From positions 1 to 9,250 of the forward strand of contig CAZCWX010000417.1 of assembly GCA_964502465.1 (NCBI GenBank): DNA of 9,250 nt, given 5' to 3'. The DNA is from CAZCWX01 sp964502465. Its GTDB lineage: Bacteria > Desulfobacterota > Binatia > Bin18. The notes under the pieces were generated by a model that was not told where the DNA came from, searched no databases, and worked only from the letters and a program-made list of their open reading frames with translations. Positions 1 to 6,920 of this stretch are shown one piece after another; position 1 is the stretch's first letter, and every line of letters starts with the position of its first letter. The translations under genes were made by a program, and so were the position numbers.

Positions 1-194
1 GGAGCGGGCAACGGTTCAGCGTGGGGGTGGTCATACACGCGATAACCGTCGTCCATGGTCACGCCGCCTTCGATGTAGGGCCCGTGGCCGGCGTGCCCCG
101 CGTCGCCACAGCTGCATCCGCTCGCCGTTCCGTAAGTGTCGCAGCCGCCCGGACCACCATCGCAGCTCTTAGCATGCAGCCCACAGCTTTCAGT
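1..194 (-). CDS. Possible partial Cys/Gly-rich coding frame at left edge
   Basis: This minus-strand frame is open from just after a TAG (195-197) to the window edge. Its translation is rich in Gly and Cys (segments such as SCDGGPGGCD and SGCSCGDAGHAGHG) and then reads MDDGYRVYDHPHAEPLPA before running off the window. Most codons end in G or C, as expected for a real gene in DNA of this composition, and clustered Cys and His suggest metal or disulfide content. No ATG is present before position 56 and GTG occurs only at 62; a GAAGG lies about 10 nt before the ATG at 56. It may therefore be a 5'-truncated remnant, a gene with a late start continuing leftwards, or chance openness. I recognise no family. 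Confidence 0.22.
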
Positions 195-235
195 CTATTG
201 AGTCTTTTGAGTTCATTGGGTTCGTTGGGTCAATT
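191..235. repeat. Degenerate 9-bp tandem repeat (five units)
   Basis: Five consecutive 9-mers can be read: CAGTCTATT, GAGTCTTTT, GAGTTCATT, GGGTTCGTT and GGGTCAATT. They share the form G-R-G-T-Y-N-N-T-T. The array lies in the gap between the left-edge frame and the 3' end of the enoyl-CoA hydratase-family gene. The 9-nt step would also give a three-residue peptide repeat if translated, but no credible gene covers it, so it looks like an intergenic minisatellite. Confidence 0.5.
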
Positions 236-310
236 CCCGAGCGGGTTGAGAGATCTTCCCAGCGATAGGCTCTAGAAACTCACTGGACTCCATGGACCAA
301 AAAGATTCTT

Positions 311-324
311 GCTGAATGCTGATT
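311..324 (-). repeat. TCAGCNN heptamer repeat, two units, downstream of the hydratase gene
   Basis: Read on the minus strand, two TCAGC pentamers are spaced by exactly 7 nt. They lie about 17 nt downstream of the stop codon of the minus-strand enoyl-CoA hydratase-family gene. The sense strand of the repeat matches that of the gene, as at the other sites in this window (2502, 3850, 6128, 9128). The remaining sequence between 236 and 340 shows nothing else I can name. Confidence 0.5.
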
Positions 325-340
325 GCTCATTACCTTTTCC

Positions 341-1117
341 TTACACGCGCGGCTGACGCCGTTCACGATAGAGCCGCATCGATTCGGTAAAATCACCCGC
401 CTCAAGCGCCAGAGCACGGGCCCGTTTGACTTCCATATCTAACGTTTCACTGTCCAGCGTCCATGACCGCTGCAGCAGATGTTTCGTCGCAGCGGCAGCT
501 CTCCAGCCGACTTTCAAGCACCGTTCGACCAGCTCTGCGGTCTCAGATTGGAGGTTCTCCGGTTCCACCATCTTCGTAAGTAATCCCCAGTGTTCAGCCT
601 GGGCAGCGTTAAACCGCTCCCCTAAAATGACAATCTCTTTGGCTTTTGCTAGCCCGATCAGTTGCGGGAGACGGTAGCTTGGTCCTGCATCCGGCGGAGC
701 GCCGTAGAGGACTTGCGGGAGCGCGAAGAAAGCGGTGTTGGTCGCAATGCGGAAATCACAGGCAAAGATCAATTCCAGCCCAGCGCCAATACACGGCCCG
801 TGCACCGACGCGATGGTCAGTTGATTGAGGTGCTCCAGCATGTCGAGGGCACGGAGCCAGGGTGCCCAGACTGCGTGTAGCGTCTCACTGGTTGCAGGTC
901 GGTTGACCGCGGCTCGCAGATCCATCCCTGAGCAGAATGCCCGACCTTCACCTTTCAGGACAATGACGCGAACGTCGGTGTCGGCTTGAATCGCCGTACA
1001 TGCTTCTTCGAGATCAAGGATGAGTTGCTCATTGACCGCATTCAATGAAGCCGGTCGGTCGAGGATGAGGAAACCAACCTGATCGTCTTTTTCAAAGCGA
1101 AGGGTATCCCATTCCAT
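341..1117 (-). CDS. Enoyl-CoA hydratase/isomerase (crotonase) family protein
   Basis: A 258-residue crotonase-fold protein that should act on an acyl-CoA thioester in the cytoplasm by hydration, isomerisation or related oxyanion-hole chemistry. The N-terminal strand (VGFLILDRPASLNAVN), the oxyanion-hole stretch FCSGMDL (61-67), GPCIGAGLELIFACD (107-121) and the C-terminal DFTESMRLYRERRQP are family hallmarks. Length is normal. The start at 1117 is chosen because AAGGAGGAT sits just upstream; a longer reading to 1192 would add 25 residues unlike the family and lacks this site. Aligned with rat hydratase, the first catalytic Glu is present (E115), the second is replaced by Gln (Q135), and an Asp (D143) occupies the position of Asp204 of dienoyl-CoA isomerase. 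Ordinary hydratase activity is therefore doubtful; an isomerase or another crotonase activity is possible. It is divergent from the CoA-transferase gene at 1268. Confidence 0.9.
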   Translation of the reverse strand: MEWDTLRFEKDDQVGFLILDRPASLNAVNEQLILDLEEACTAIQADTDVRVIVLKGEGRAFCSGMDLRAAVNRPATSETLHAVWAPWLRALDMLEHLNQLTIASVHGPCIGAGLELIFACDFRIATNTAFFALPQVLYGAPPDAGPSYRLPQLIGLAKAKEIVILGERFNAAQAEHWGLLTKMVEPENLQSETAELVERCLKVGWRAAAATKHLLQRSWTLDSETLDMEVKRARALALEAGDFTESMRLYRERRQPRV

Positions 1118-1195
1118 CGCTATCCTCCTTGGTCGCGCCCACACAGGCAGAAGATTTCTCTGGTGATGCGGTAGCATAGCAAAGGGAAACATGCT

Positions 1196-1227
1196 TTGAC
1201 ATGGTCTTTATCGGGGAGATAGATAAC
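1196..1227 (+). promoter_or_regulatory. Candidate sigma-70 promoter for the CoA-transferase series
   Basis: A perfect TTGACA (1196-1201) lies in the 150-bp gap between the divergent crotonase and CoA-transferase genes. Downstream candidates for the -10 are weak: TAGATA (1220-1225, spacer 18) or GATAAC (1222-1227, spacer 20). The site would place transcription start about 30 nt before the GTG at 1268. The short GGGG/CCCC arms at 1213-1230 could be part of an operator, but are too short to claim. Confidence 0.35.
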
Positions 1228-1267
1228 CCCTTCACAGCAAGCGGATCATAAAAAAAGGAGGTGTTCC

Positions 1268-2494
1268 GTGGCTGAAGGCGCCTTGGGCGATCTCAAAATT
1301 GTTGAGCTGGCAGACATGATCGCCGGACCGTTTTGTACCAGGGTGATGGCTGATCTCGGGGCGGAGGTGATCAAAGTGGAGAAACCGCGAGACGGCGACC
1401 TCGCACGCCAGCGCGGTCCTTTTCCACACCATGAACCGCACCCAGAGCGCAGTACCCTCTTTCTCTACCTCAACACCAACAAGCGCGGTATCACGTTAGA
1501 TTTCAGCAAGCCTGCAGGGGTGCGCCTCTTTCGTGCGCTCGTGAAAGATGCGGACATTCTCGTCGAGGCGCAAAAACCAGGCGCCCTTACCGCTCTCGGC
1601 CTTGGATATGACCATCTCAAGGCTCTGAATCCTGGTCTTATCATGGCTTCCATTTCTCCGTTCGGCCAGACTGGTCCGTACAAAGATTACAAGGCGTACG
1701 ATCTGAACTGTTACCATTTCGGCGTGGTAGGGTACGAAACCCCGTTTAATCAGGTGACAGACCCGACCACGCAACCACCGCTGAAGGCAGCCGGAGAACA
1801 GGCAGATTTCCTGACCGGCTGGACGACCGCCGCAGCCATTATGTGCGCCGTCCACTGGCGTCATCTCACTGGCGAGGGGCAACATGTAGACCTGGCGGCA
1901 ATCGAAGCGGTGGCGAACATGATCCGGCCGAATTATCCCTTCTACTATTACGAACCGCCGGACGGTCCGAACCGCCAACGTCTGTCCAAACGTCAGGAAT
2001 GGGGGCTCCCGTGGGTATGGCCATGCCGCGACGGCTACGTGGCTATTCTAGCCATTACCGATCAACACTGGTATGCCTTGAAAGCCTTACTCGGCCAACC
2101 TGAATGGATGGAAGACGAGTTGTTCAAAACTCCCCAGGGCCGATTCATGCACGCCGATGTGATCAAATCACTTTTGGAAACCTGGCTACAGGAACATGCT
2201 CGCGATGAAATTTACAAAAACGGCCAGGCTTTGCATCTCCCGATATTTCCTGTGCAGAATCTCACGGAAGTGATGGCCACGCGCCATTTCCACGAGCGCG
2301 AGTTTTTCGTCTCTCAGGAAGTGCCCGGGGCCGGATCAGTGCTCCTTCCCGGCCCACCTTTCAAAATGTCGCTCACCCCGTGGAGTCTCCGCAGACCGGC
2401 ACCACGTCTTGGTCAGCATAATACCCACGTGTATAGCGACTTAGGCCTGAGTGCGGCAGAAATCGCACGGTTGCAGGAAGAAGGAGTGATTTAA
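1268..2494 (+). CDS. Class III (CaiB/BaiF family) CoA-transferase 1
   Basis: A 408-residue enzyme of the family that moves CoA between carboxylic acids through aspartyl-CoA thioester intermediates (formyl-CoA, carnitine and benzylsuccinate transferases are members). Seen in order: LGDLKIVELADMIAGPF near the N-terminus, GAEVIKVEKPRDGD (31-44), NTNKRGITLDF (69-79), SPFGQTGPY (130-138), the catalytic Asp context AGEQADFLTG with D180 aligning to Asp169 of formyl-CoA transferase, TGEGQHVDLA (201-210), and the C-terminal APRLGQHN (378-385). The start is GTG, preceded by GGAGG 6 nt upstream. The segment at 147-175 and the aromatic PNYPFYYYEPP (221-231) are unlike the best-known members and probably shape substrate choice. 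It is followed after 126 nt by a second family member, so a heteromeric pair like BbsE/BbsF is possible. The substrate is unknown. Confidence 0.92.
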   Translation: MAEGALGDLKIVELADMIAGPFCTRVMADLGAEVIKVEKPRDGDLARQRGPFPHHEPHPERSTLFLYLNTNKRGITLDFSKPAGVRLFRALVKDADILVEAQKPGALTALGLGYDHLKALNPGLIMASISPFGQTGPYKDYKAYDLNCYHFGVVGYETPFNQVTDPTTQPPLKAAGEQADFLTGWTTAAAIMCAVHWRHLTGEGQHVDLAAIEAVANMIRPNYPFYYYEPPDGPNRQRLSKRQEWGLPWVWPCRDGYVAILAITDQHWYALKALLGQPEWMEDELFKTPQGRFMHADVIKSLLETWLQEHARDEIYKNGQALHLPIFPVQNLTEVMATRHFHEREFFVSQEVPGAGSVLLPGPPFKMSLTPWSLRRPAPRLGQHNTHVYSDLGLSAAEIARLQEEGVI

Positions 2495-2501
2495 AGAGCT
2501 G

Positions 2502-2598
2502 TCAGCTTTCAGCATTCAGCTACAAGGGCAGGCTGCAGACCACAGGCATGAGGCTAAAGGGATCCCCTACAGCCTACAGCCTGTAGCCTATAGCCTCG
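2502..2598 (+). repeat. Composite heptamer-repeat palindrome A
   Basis: This element begins 7 nt after the stop of CoA-transferase 1. It starts with three TCAGCNN units (2502-2522). Degenerate NNAGGCT units follow, then a GGGATCCC centre (2559-2566), then four tandem AGCCTNN units (2571-2598) ending in AGCCTCG. The AGGCT and AGCCT tracts are inverted with respect to each other, so the transcript could fold into a long imperfect hairpin. A closely similar arrangement lies at 3850-3971. Confidence 0.6.
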
Positions 2599-2620
2599 AT
2601 GGCTGGGAAAAGGAGATATT

Positions 2621-3841
2621 ATGACTCGACTCCCGCTCGAAGGCATTCGCGTTGCTGATTTTGGGTGGATTCTTGCCGTTCCGCATGGAACCGCCTGGCT
2701 TGGAGTGATGGGCGCAGAAGTGATCAAAATTGAGTCGATGCAGCGACCCGATTTGATTCGGCTCCTGGGTCATCCACCAGGCCAACCGATGAACATCGAT
2801 GGTTCTCCCTATTTCAACAGTCTAAACTTTGGCAAGAAAGGGATTACCCTCAACCTGAGCCATCCCAAAGGCATTGCGTTGGCCAAAGAAATCATCCGAC
2901 ACAGTGACATCGTCACGGAAAATTTTACTGTCGGCAATATGAAAAAATGGGGGCTCAGCTACGAAGAGCTGTGTCAGATCAAGCCAGACATCATCATGCT
3001 TTCTGGTACCCCGCTCGGTCAGTTTGGCTCTGAAAGCCAATGCGTGGGATGGGGGCCGCATACGCAAGCCTATGCCGGGATGTGTCACCTTACTGGCTAT
3101 CCAGACGGTGCCCCCAGTGGACTGGGCGGCACCTGGCCGGATTTTATGATTGGTGTGGTCATGGCGTATGCCATCATGAGCGCGCTGCATTATCGTCGCC
3201 GCACTGGCAAAGGCCAATATATCGACCTGGCGATGGCAGAGGTGGTGATGTCGATGCTACCCGAAGGCTTTGCTGATTATAACCTGAATGGGCGAGACCG
3301 AGGGCGGCGGGGGAATCGCGACGATCTAATGGTGCCCCATAACGTCTACCGCTGTGCCGGCGATGACCAGTGGGCGGCGATTGCCGTCAACAGTGAAGAC
3401 GAGTGGCAGGCATTATGTCAGACACTTGGCCATCCCGAATGGCTCACTGACCCTCGCTTCACTGATCAGCAAAGCAGGAAAATACATGAAGAATCCCTGG
3501 ATACTCTCGTTGAAGCCTGGACTGCGCAACGCTCTCCGGTCGAGGTGATGCACACCCTTCAGGCTGCTGGTGTCGCGGCCACGCCCGTGTACAACACCGA
3601 AGGCCTTTGCACTGATCCACAGTTCCAGCATCGGCACTACACTGTCCCCATCGATCATCCGGTCACTGGAGCGGTTCCTGCTGCTGGCATTCCTGGTCTG
3701 TACAGTCGCCTTCCGCAAGAGGCCTTGCAGTATACGGCTGCCCCGCGCCTGGGTCAGCACAACGAAGAAATTCTGAGTGGGTTGTTAGGTTTGTCAGTGG
3801 CAGAGATTGCCCACCTTAAAGAAGAGAAAGTTGTCTGTTAA
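2621..3841 (+). CDS. Class III (CaiB/BaiF family) CoA-transferase 2
   Basis: A 406-residue second CoA-transferase, clearly a distant relative of its upstream neighbour rather than a recent copy. Visible motifs: LEGIRVADFGWILAVPHGT (6-24), GAEVIKIES (31-39), NFGKKGITLNLSHPKG (69-84), GTPLGQFG (129-136), TGYPDGAPSG (158-167), the catalytic Asp context GGTWPDFMIG with D174, TGKGQYIDLAMAEVV (195-209), and APRLGQHNEEIL near the C-terminus. The glycine/arginine-rich stretch RDRGRRGNRDD (225-235) precedes the substrate-side domain. The start is ATG with AGGAG 6 nt upstream. Both paralogues keep the catalytic Asp, so each could be active alone or the two could form a heteromer. The acyl donor and acceptor cannot be told from the sequence. 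Confidence 0.93.
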   Translation: MTRLPLEGIRVADFGWILAVPHGTAWLGVMGAEVIKIESMQRPDLIRLLGHPPGQPMNIDGSPYFNSLNFGKKGITLNLSHPKGIALAKEIIRHSDIVTENFTVGNMKKWGLSYEELCQIKPDIIMLSGTPLGQFGSESQCVGWGPHTQAYAGMCHLTGYPDGAPSGLGGTWPDFMIGVVMAYAIMSALHYRRRTGKGQYIDLAMAEVVMSMLPEGFADYNLNGRDRGRRGNRDDLMVPHNVYRCAGDDQWAAIAVNSEDEWQALCQTLGHPEWLTDPRFTDQQSRKIHEESLDTLVEAWTAQRSPVEVMHTLQAAGVAATPVYNTEGLCTDPQFQHRHYTVPIDHPVTGAVPAAGIPGLYSRLPQEALQYTAAPRLGQHNEEILSGLLGLSVAEIAHLKEEKVVC

Positions 3842-3849
3842 GAAAGCAT

Positions 3850-3971
3850 TCAGCAGTCAGCGTTCAGCGGTCAGCCAGAGAAGGCCAGAGGCCATAGGCT
3901 TAAGGGGGCCTTTAGCCTTAAGCTTATAGCCTATAGCCTCGTTGAAAGCTGACAGCTGATCGCTGAACGCT
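3850..3971 (+). repeat. Composite heptamer-repeat palindrome B
   Basis: Nearly the whole gap between CoA-transferase 2 and the MeaB-like gene is built of 7-nt units. Four TCAGCNN units (3850-3877) lead, then NNAGGCC/NNAGGCT units, a GGGGGCC centre, four AGCCTNN-like units (3914-3941, the second being AGCTTAT), and three inverted GCTGANN units (3948-3968). Outer arms 3860-3875 and 3955-3970 pair at 15 of 16 positions. Inner arms 3889-3900 and 3928-3939 pair at 11 of 12, or alternatively 3894-3905 and 3916-3927 at 11 of 12. It starts 8 nt after the stop codon. Confidence 0.7.
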
Positions 3972-3998
3972 TCTTGAGAAGGAGATTCAACCCACCAC

Positions 3999-4991
3999 AT
4001 GGCAAATCAGAAACTTGAGCAACTCCTCGAAAAGATGACTGCTGGCAACGAGGTCGCCCTCGCGCGGTTGATGACCTTAGTTGAGCGTGATGGTATGGAA
4101 GTTGGCCCGATTCTCGAGTCCATCAGTCCTCAACTCGGCAATGCCTTTACTATTGGCATCACTGGTCCTCCAGGCGCAGGGAAGTCAAGCCTGGTCGATT
4201 GTCTCGCCGCCCTCATGCGGAAAGCTGGAAAAACTGTTGGTATCGTTGCCATTGATCCCTCGAGTCCGTTTTCCGGTGGAGCATTGCTCGGTGATCGTAT
4301 CCGTATGAGTCAGCATTACCTGGATAAAGGCGTGTTTATTCGCAGCATGGCAACACGAGGCAGCCATGGTGGATTGGCACGAGCGACCAAGGATGTCATG
4401 AAGCTCCTCGATGCTTCTGGCCGAGATTACATTCTGGTCGAAACCGTCGGTGTCGGGCAGACAGAACTCGACATTATGGGCACGACAGATACCGTGATTG
4501 TGACGCTCGTACCAGAAGCCGGCGATGGCGTACAAGTCATGAAAGCCGGCCTGATGGAAATCGCCGATATTTTTGTCGTCAACAAAGCCGACCGGGACGG
4601 CGCGCAACGGATGCAGACCGAACTCACGCTTATGCTCGAGCTCAAGTACAGCAATCAGGCCCCCCGTGAGGCTGGACAGCCGCAATGGCGGATTCCAGTT
4701 TTGCCTGCCCAGGCGGTGAACAATATTGGCATTGCTGAATTATTTGCAGCTATTGAAGCGCATCACCAGTTTCTGATTGACTCCGGCGAACTCGGCCGGC
4801 GCCGTAAAGCCCGGCGCCGGGAGGAATTGCTCTCGCGTATCGAGTACGAAGTGCGTCGCCGTCTCGTAGAAAAAGCGCACACCAATTCCGCCCTCGCCCA
4901 ATTATTTGACGATGTTGGTAAAGGCAAAATCGATCCACATAGTGCCTCAGACACAATCTTGAATAGCGAGTTCTTGAAAAACGGATCCTGA
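3999..4991 (+). CDS. meaB: MeaB/ArgK-type GTPase, acyl-CoA mutase chaperone
   Basis: A 330-residue cytoplasmic G3E-family P-loop GTPase of the MeaB/ArgK/MMAA group. These proteins gate adenosylcobalamin loading and protect B12-dependent acyl-CoA mutases such as methylmalonyl-CoA mutase. Motifs: Walker A GPPGAGKSS (56-64), the DPSSPFSGGALLGDRIRM block (86-103), RGSHGGLA (120-127), VETVGVGQTE (147-156) as the Walker B/switch region, VTLVPEAGDGVQVMKAGLME (168-187), and the base-recognition NKAD (195-198). Length is typical and the C-terminal helical part is intact. GGAG lies 14 nt before the ATG, rather far, but no better start is visible. The stop is 27 nt before the dehydrogenase gene, so these two are probably co-transcribed. 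No mutase gene is present, so its client must be encoded elsewhere; the symbol reflects family membership, not a proven client. Confidence 0.92.
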   Translation: MANQKLEQLLEKMTAGNEVALARLMTLVERDGMEVGPILESISPQLGNAFTIGITGPPGAGKSSLVDCLAALMRKAGKTVGIVAIDPSSPFSGGALLGDRIRMSQHYLDKGVFIRSMATRGSHGGLARATKDVMKLLDASGRDYILVETVGVGQTELDIMGTTDTVIVTLVPEAGDGVQVMKAGLMEIADIFVVNKADRDGAQRMQTELTLMLELKYSNQAPREAGQPQWRIPVLPAQAVNNIGIAELFAAIEAHHQFLIDSGELGRRRKARRREELLSRIEYEVRRRLVEKAHTNSALAQLFDDVGKGKIDPHSASDTILNSEFLKNGS

Positions 4992-5018
4992 AATCCGCAC
5001 TCCAAGGAGGAATATGTT

Positions 5019-6113
5019 ATGAAAGCCGCAGTGCTGTATGAACTCAAAACCTTACTCAAAGTTGAGGACGTTGATCTCGACCCCCCTAAGGCTGGCGAGG
5101 TGCGCGTGAAGATCGCTGCCAACGGCGTGTGTCATAGTGACTACTCGGTGATCCATGGCGTGCTGCGTTCGCCGCTTCCCGTCGTGCCTGGACATGAAGG
5201 TGCTGGTATCGTCGAAGAAGTTGGGGCGGACGTGAGCCTGGTCAAGGTCGGGGATCACGTGGTTCTCTCCTTCGCGCCGTATTGTGGCCATTGCTACTAC
5301 TGTTCAATTGGGCGACCAGTCCTGTGCGATAATATGCGTCTCACGATGGGGAAAGGCACGTTATTAGACGGCACATGTCGATTGAAAAAGAACGGCAAGC
5401 CCATTCACCATATGGCGGGACTTTCTAGCTTCGCCCAGTACGCAGTGGTTGCCGAAATCTCGTGTATCAAGATTCCTGACAACGTCCCGCTCGACAAAGC
5501 GTGCCTCGTAGGTTGCGGTGTCATGACAGGGGTTGGGGCGGCAATCAACACCGCGAAAGTCGAACCCGGTAGCAGCACTGTCGTAATCGGCTGTGGTGGT
5601 GTGGGTTTGAATGTGATCCAAGGGTGCGCTCTCGCCGGCGCAGGAACCATCATCGCTGTAGACTTAATGGACAATAAACTCGAGTACGCCAAACAGTTCG
5701 GTGCGACGCATACCATTAACCCCAGTCGTCAAGAGCTGGTGAAAACAGTTCGCAGTCTCACCGAAGGACGTGGAGCTGATTACGCCTTCGAAGTGATTGG
5801 TCTGGGGAAGACCATCGAGCAAGCGTATGCCTGCGCTCGTCAGGGCGGAACGACCATTGTGGTTGGCGCACCGTCGCGCGAGGATACAGTCACCATTCCC
5901 GCCTCGAGTTTGTTGACCGAAAAAGTGCTCAAAGGCTCAGTATACGGCTCCGCGCGGCCACGGGTAGACATGCCCAAGTTGATCGATCTATACATGCACA
6001 AGAAACTCAAGATTGATGAGTTGGTCACCCGCACCTACTCACTCGACGAGGTCAATGACGCCATGACCGCGATGGAGAAGGGAGAGGTCGCTCGTAGCGT
6101 GGTGGTGATGTAA
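5019..6113 (+). CDS. Zinc-dependent alcohol dehydrogenase (MDR superfamily)
   Basis: A 364-residue medium-chain dehydrogenase/reductase expected to oxidise an alcohol to an aldehyde or ketone with NAD+. Catalytic-zinc ligands are visible as C38, H59 in PGHEGAG, and C166 in VGCGVMTG. The structural-zinc set is C89, C92, C95 and C103 in the YCGHCYYC lobe. The Rossmann fingerprint is GCGGVG (191-196), and D215 at the end of the second strand favours NAD+ over NADP+. The fold is complete to the C-terminal VARSVVVM. AAGGAGG 8 nt upstream selects the ATG at 5019 over an out-of-frame ATG at 5014. It sits 27 nt behind the MeaB-like gene. The pattern resembles the class III and mycobacterial-type dehydrogenases; the physiological alcohol is unknown, though neighbours point to an intermediate entering acyl-CoA metabolism. 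Confidence 0.93.
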   Translation: MKAAVLYELKTLLKVEDVDLDPPKAGEVRVKIAANGVCHSDYSVIHGVLRSPLPVVPGHEGAGIVEEVGADVSLVKVGDHVVLSFAPYCGHCYYCSIGRPVLCDNMRLTMGKGTLLDGTCRLKKNGKPIHHMAGLSSFAQYAVVAEISCIKIPDNVPLDKACLVGCGVMTGVGAAINTAKVEPGSSTVVIGCGGVGLNVIQGCALAGAGTIIAVDLMDNKLEYAKQFGATHTINPSRQELVKTVRSLTEGRGADYAFEVIGLGKTIEQAYACARQGGTTIVVGAPSREDTVTIPASSLLTEKVLKGSVYGSARPRVDMPKLIDLYMHKKLKIDELVTRTYSLDEVNDAMTAMEKGEVARSVVVM

Positions 6114-6127
6114 CGGCGAAGAAGCGG

Positions 6128-6148
6128 TCAGCTATCAGCTGTCAGCTT
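6128..6148 (+). repeat. TCAGCNN heptamer repeat, three units, after the dehydrogenase gene
   Basis: Three TCAGC pentamers at exact 7-nt spacing begin 15 nt after the dehydrogenase stop codon. CAGCT-ATC-AGCTG (6129-6141) is a short perfect hairpin, and the array ends in CAGCTTTTT, so it could act as a weak transcription terminator. The rest of the gap to 6292 has no gene or clear promoter that I can support. Confidence 0.5.
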
Positions 6149-6292
6149 TTTGAGGAGGGCATCAGGAATCGAAGAATCGGTGACTTTCACACTTTTTCTC
6201 CGGCTCTCCTCATACTTGTCCTCTAGGAGATTCGTACACTGCTGTCATATGTTGCAGGCCCCGCGTGCGAAGAAAGCCAGACAGGAGGCCTC

Positions 6293-6760
6293 ATGGACAT
6301 CACAACCCTGACCTGGATGAATACACTCTTCATCATGGCAGCCGTCATCATCCTCGTCTTCGAGGTGTGCAAGATTTCGCAAGCGCTTCGCGGTGTCGCC
6401 GAGGCTGTCGCCCGGACCGAGGAAACCGCCTCACGCAATGCACGGCTCACCCTTGCCGTCCGGGAACGGCTCGGCCCACCCCAGCACTTTGCTGGCGGTA
6501 TCCCGGATCAATTCTCCCTCTTCCTGCTTGATGCTGACCCAGTCTTTCCCCTGCCCTTGTTCTCGACAAATGATCCCACCGGAGCGGATGCACTCTTTGT
6601 AGTGGATATCACTGGCTCAGCTTTTGGTAATTTTCAGACATTCAGTCCGACTAGCAGTCCCTCAGCGACCCTAAGCGCGACCCCTGTGCCGGAACCGTCC
6701 ACGTTGCTCCTTTTTGCAACTGCCCTCGCTGGCCTTGCACTGGTCAGGAGAAAACTTTGA
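6293..6760 (+). CDS. Small membrane protein with PEP-CTERM sorting signal
   Basis: A 155-residue protein. The C-terminus carries a textbook PEP-CTERM signal: VPEPST (132-137), a hydrophobic helix (138-150) and a basic RRK end. This signal directs export, exosortase processing and surface or exopolysaccharide-associated localisation in Gram-negative bacteria. Residues 67-108 (around GGIPDQFSLFLLD and GADALFVVDI) resemble the last part of typical PEP-CTERM proteins. The N-terminus is different: a hydrophobic segment (about 9-25) followed by a charged helix (28-60) with no recognisable signal-peptidase site. AGGAGG 5 nt upstream of the ATG supports the start. The protein is shorter than most of its class, so it may be a fusion of an unrelated small membrane-anchored protein with the tail of a PEP-CTERM gene, perhaps after a deletion. 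No exosortase is present in the window. Confidence 0.7.
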   Translation: MDITTLTWMNTLFIMAAVIILVFEVCKISQALRGVAEAVARTEETASRNARLTLAVRERLGPPQHFAGGIPDQFSLFLLDADPVFPLPLFSTNDPTGADALFVVDITGSAFGNFQTFSPTSSPSATLSATPVPEPSTLLLFATALAGLALVRRKL

Positions 6761-6920
6761 TCCCTTTCATTGCGTGGATCTACCAAACAGCCTCGGAGAA
6801 CAATGCTATACAACAGAAGATTGGCTAAAAGTGGACCAACTGCTCACCCGATCTCCCATTAGTGGCACAAGTCCCTGTCTACGAATTGCACTCAGAAGGA
6901 GGTGGAGTCAGCATTCCCGA

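Noticed and set aside
21..275. Plus-strand 84-codon frame at the left edge
   Set aside because: It runs through the 9-bp tandem repeat, has a low-complexity Ser/Leu end and starts at GTG without a clear ribosome binding site; the minus-strand frame looks more gene-like.
1118..1192. N-terminal 25-residue extension of the enoyl-CoA hydratase-family protein
   Set aside because: The extension has no family similarity, whereas AAGGAGGAT lies directly before the ATG at 1117.
1268..3841. Recent tandem duplication of one CoA-transferase gene
   Set aside because: The two proteins share family motifs but differ greatly between them, so the paralogy is old or the genes were acquired separately.
2502..3971. 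CRISPR array
   Set aside because: The repeats have a 7-nt period with two variable bases; there are no 25-40 nt repeats with spacers and no cas genes.
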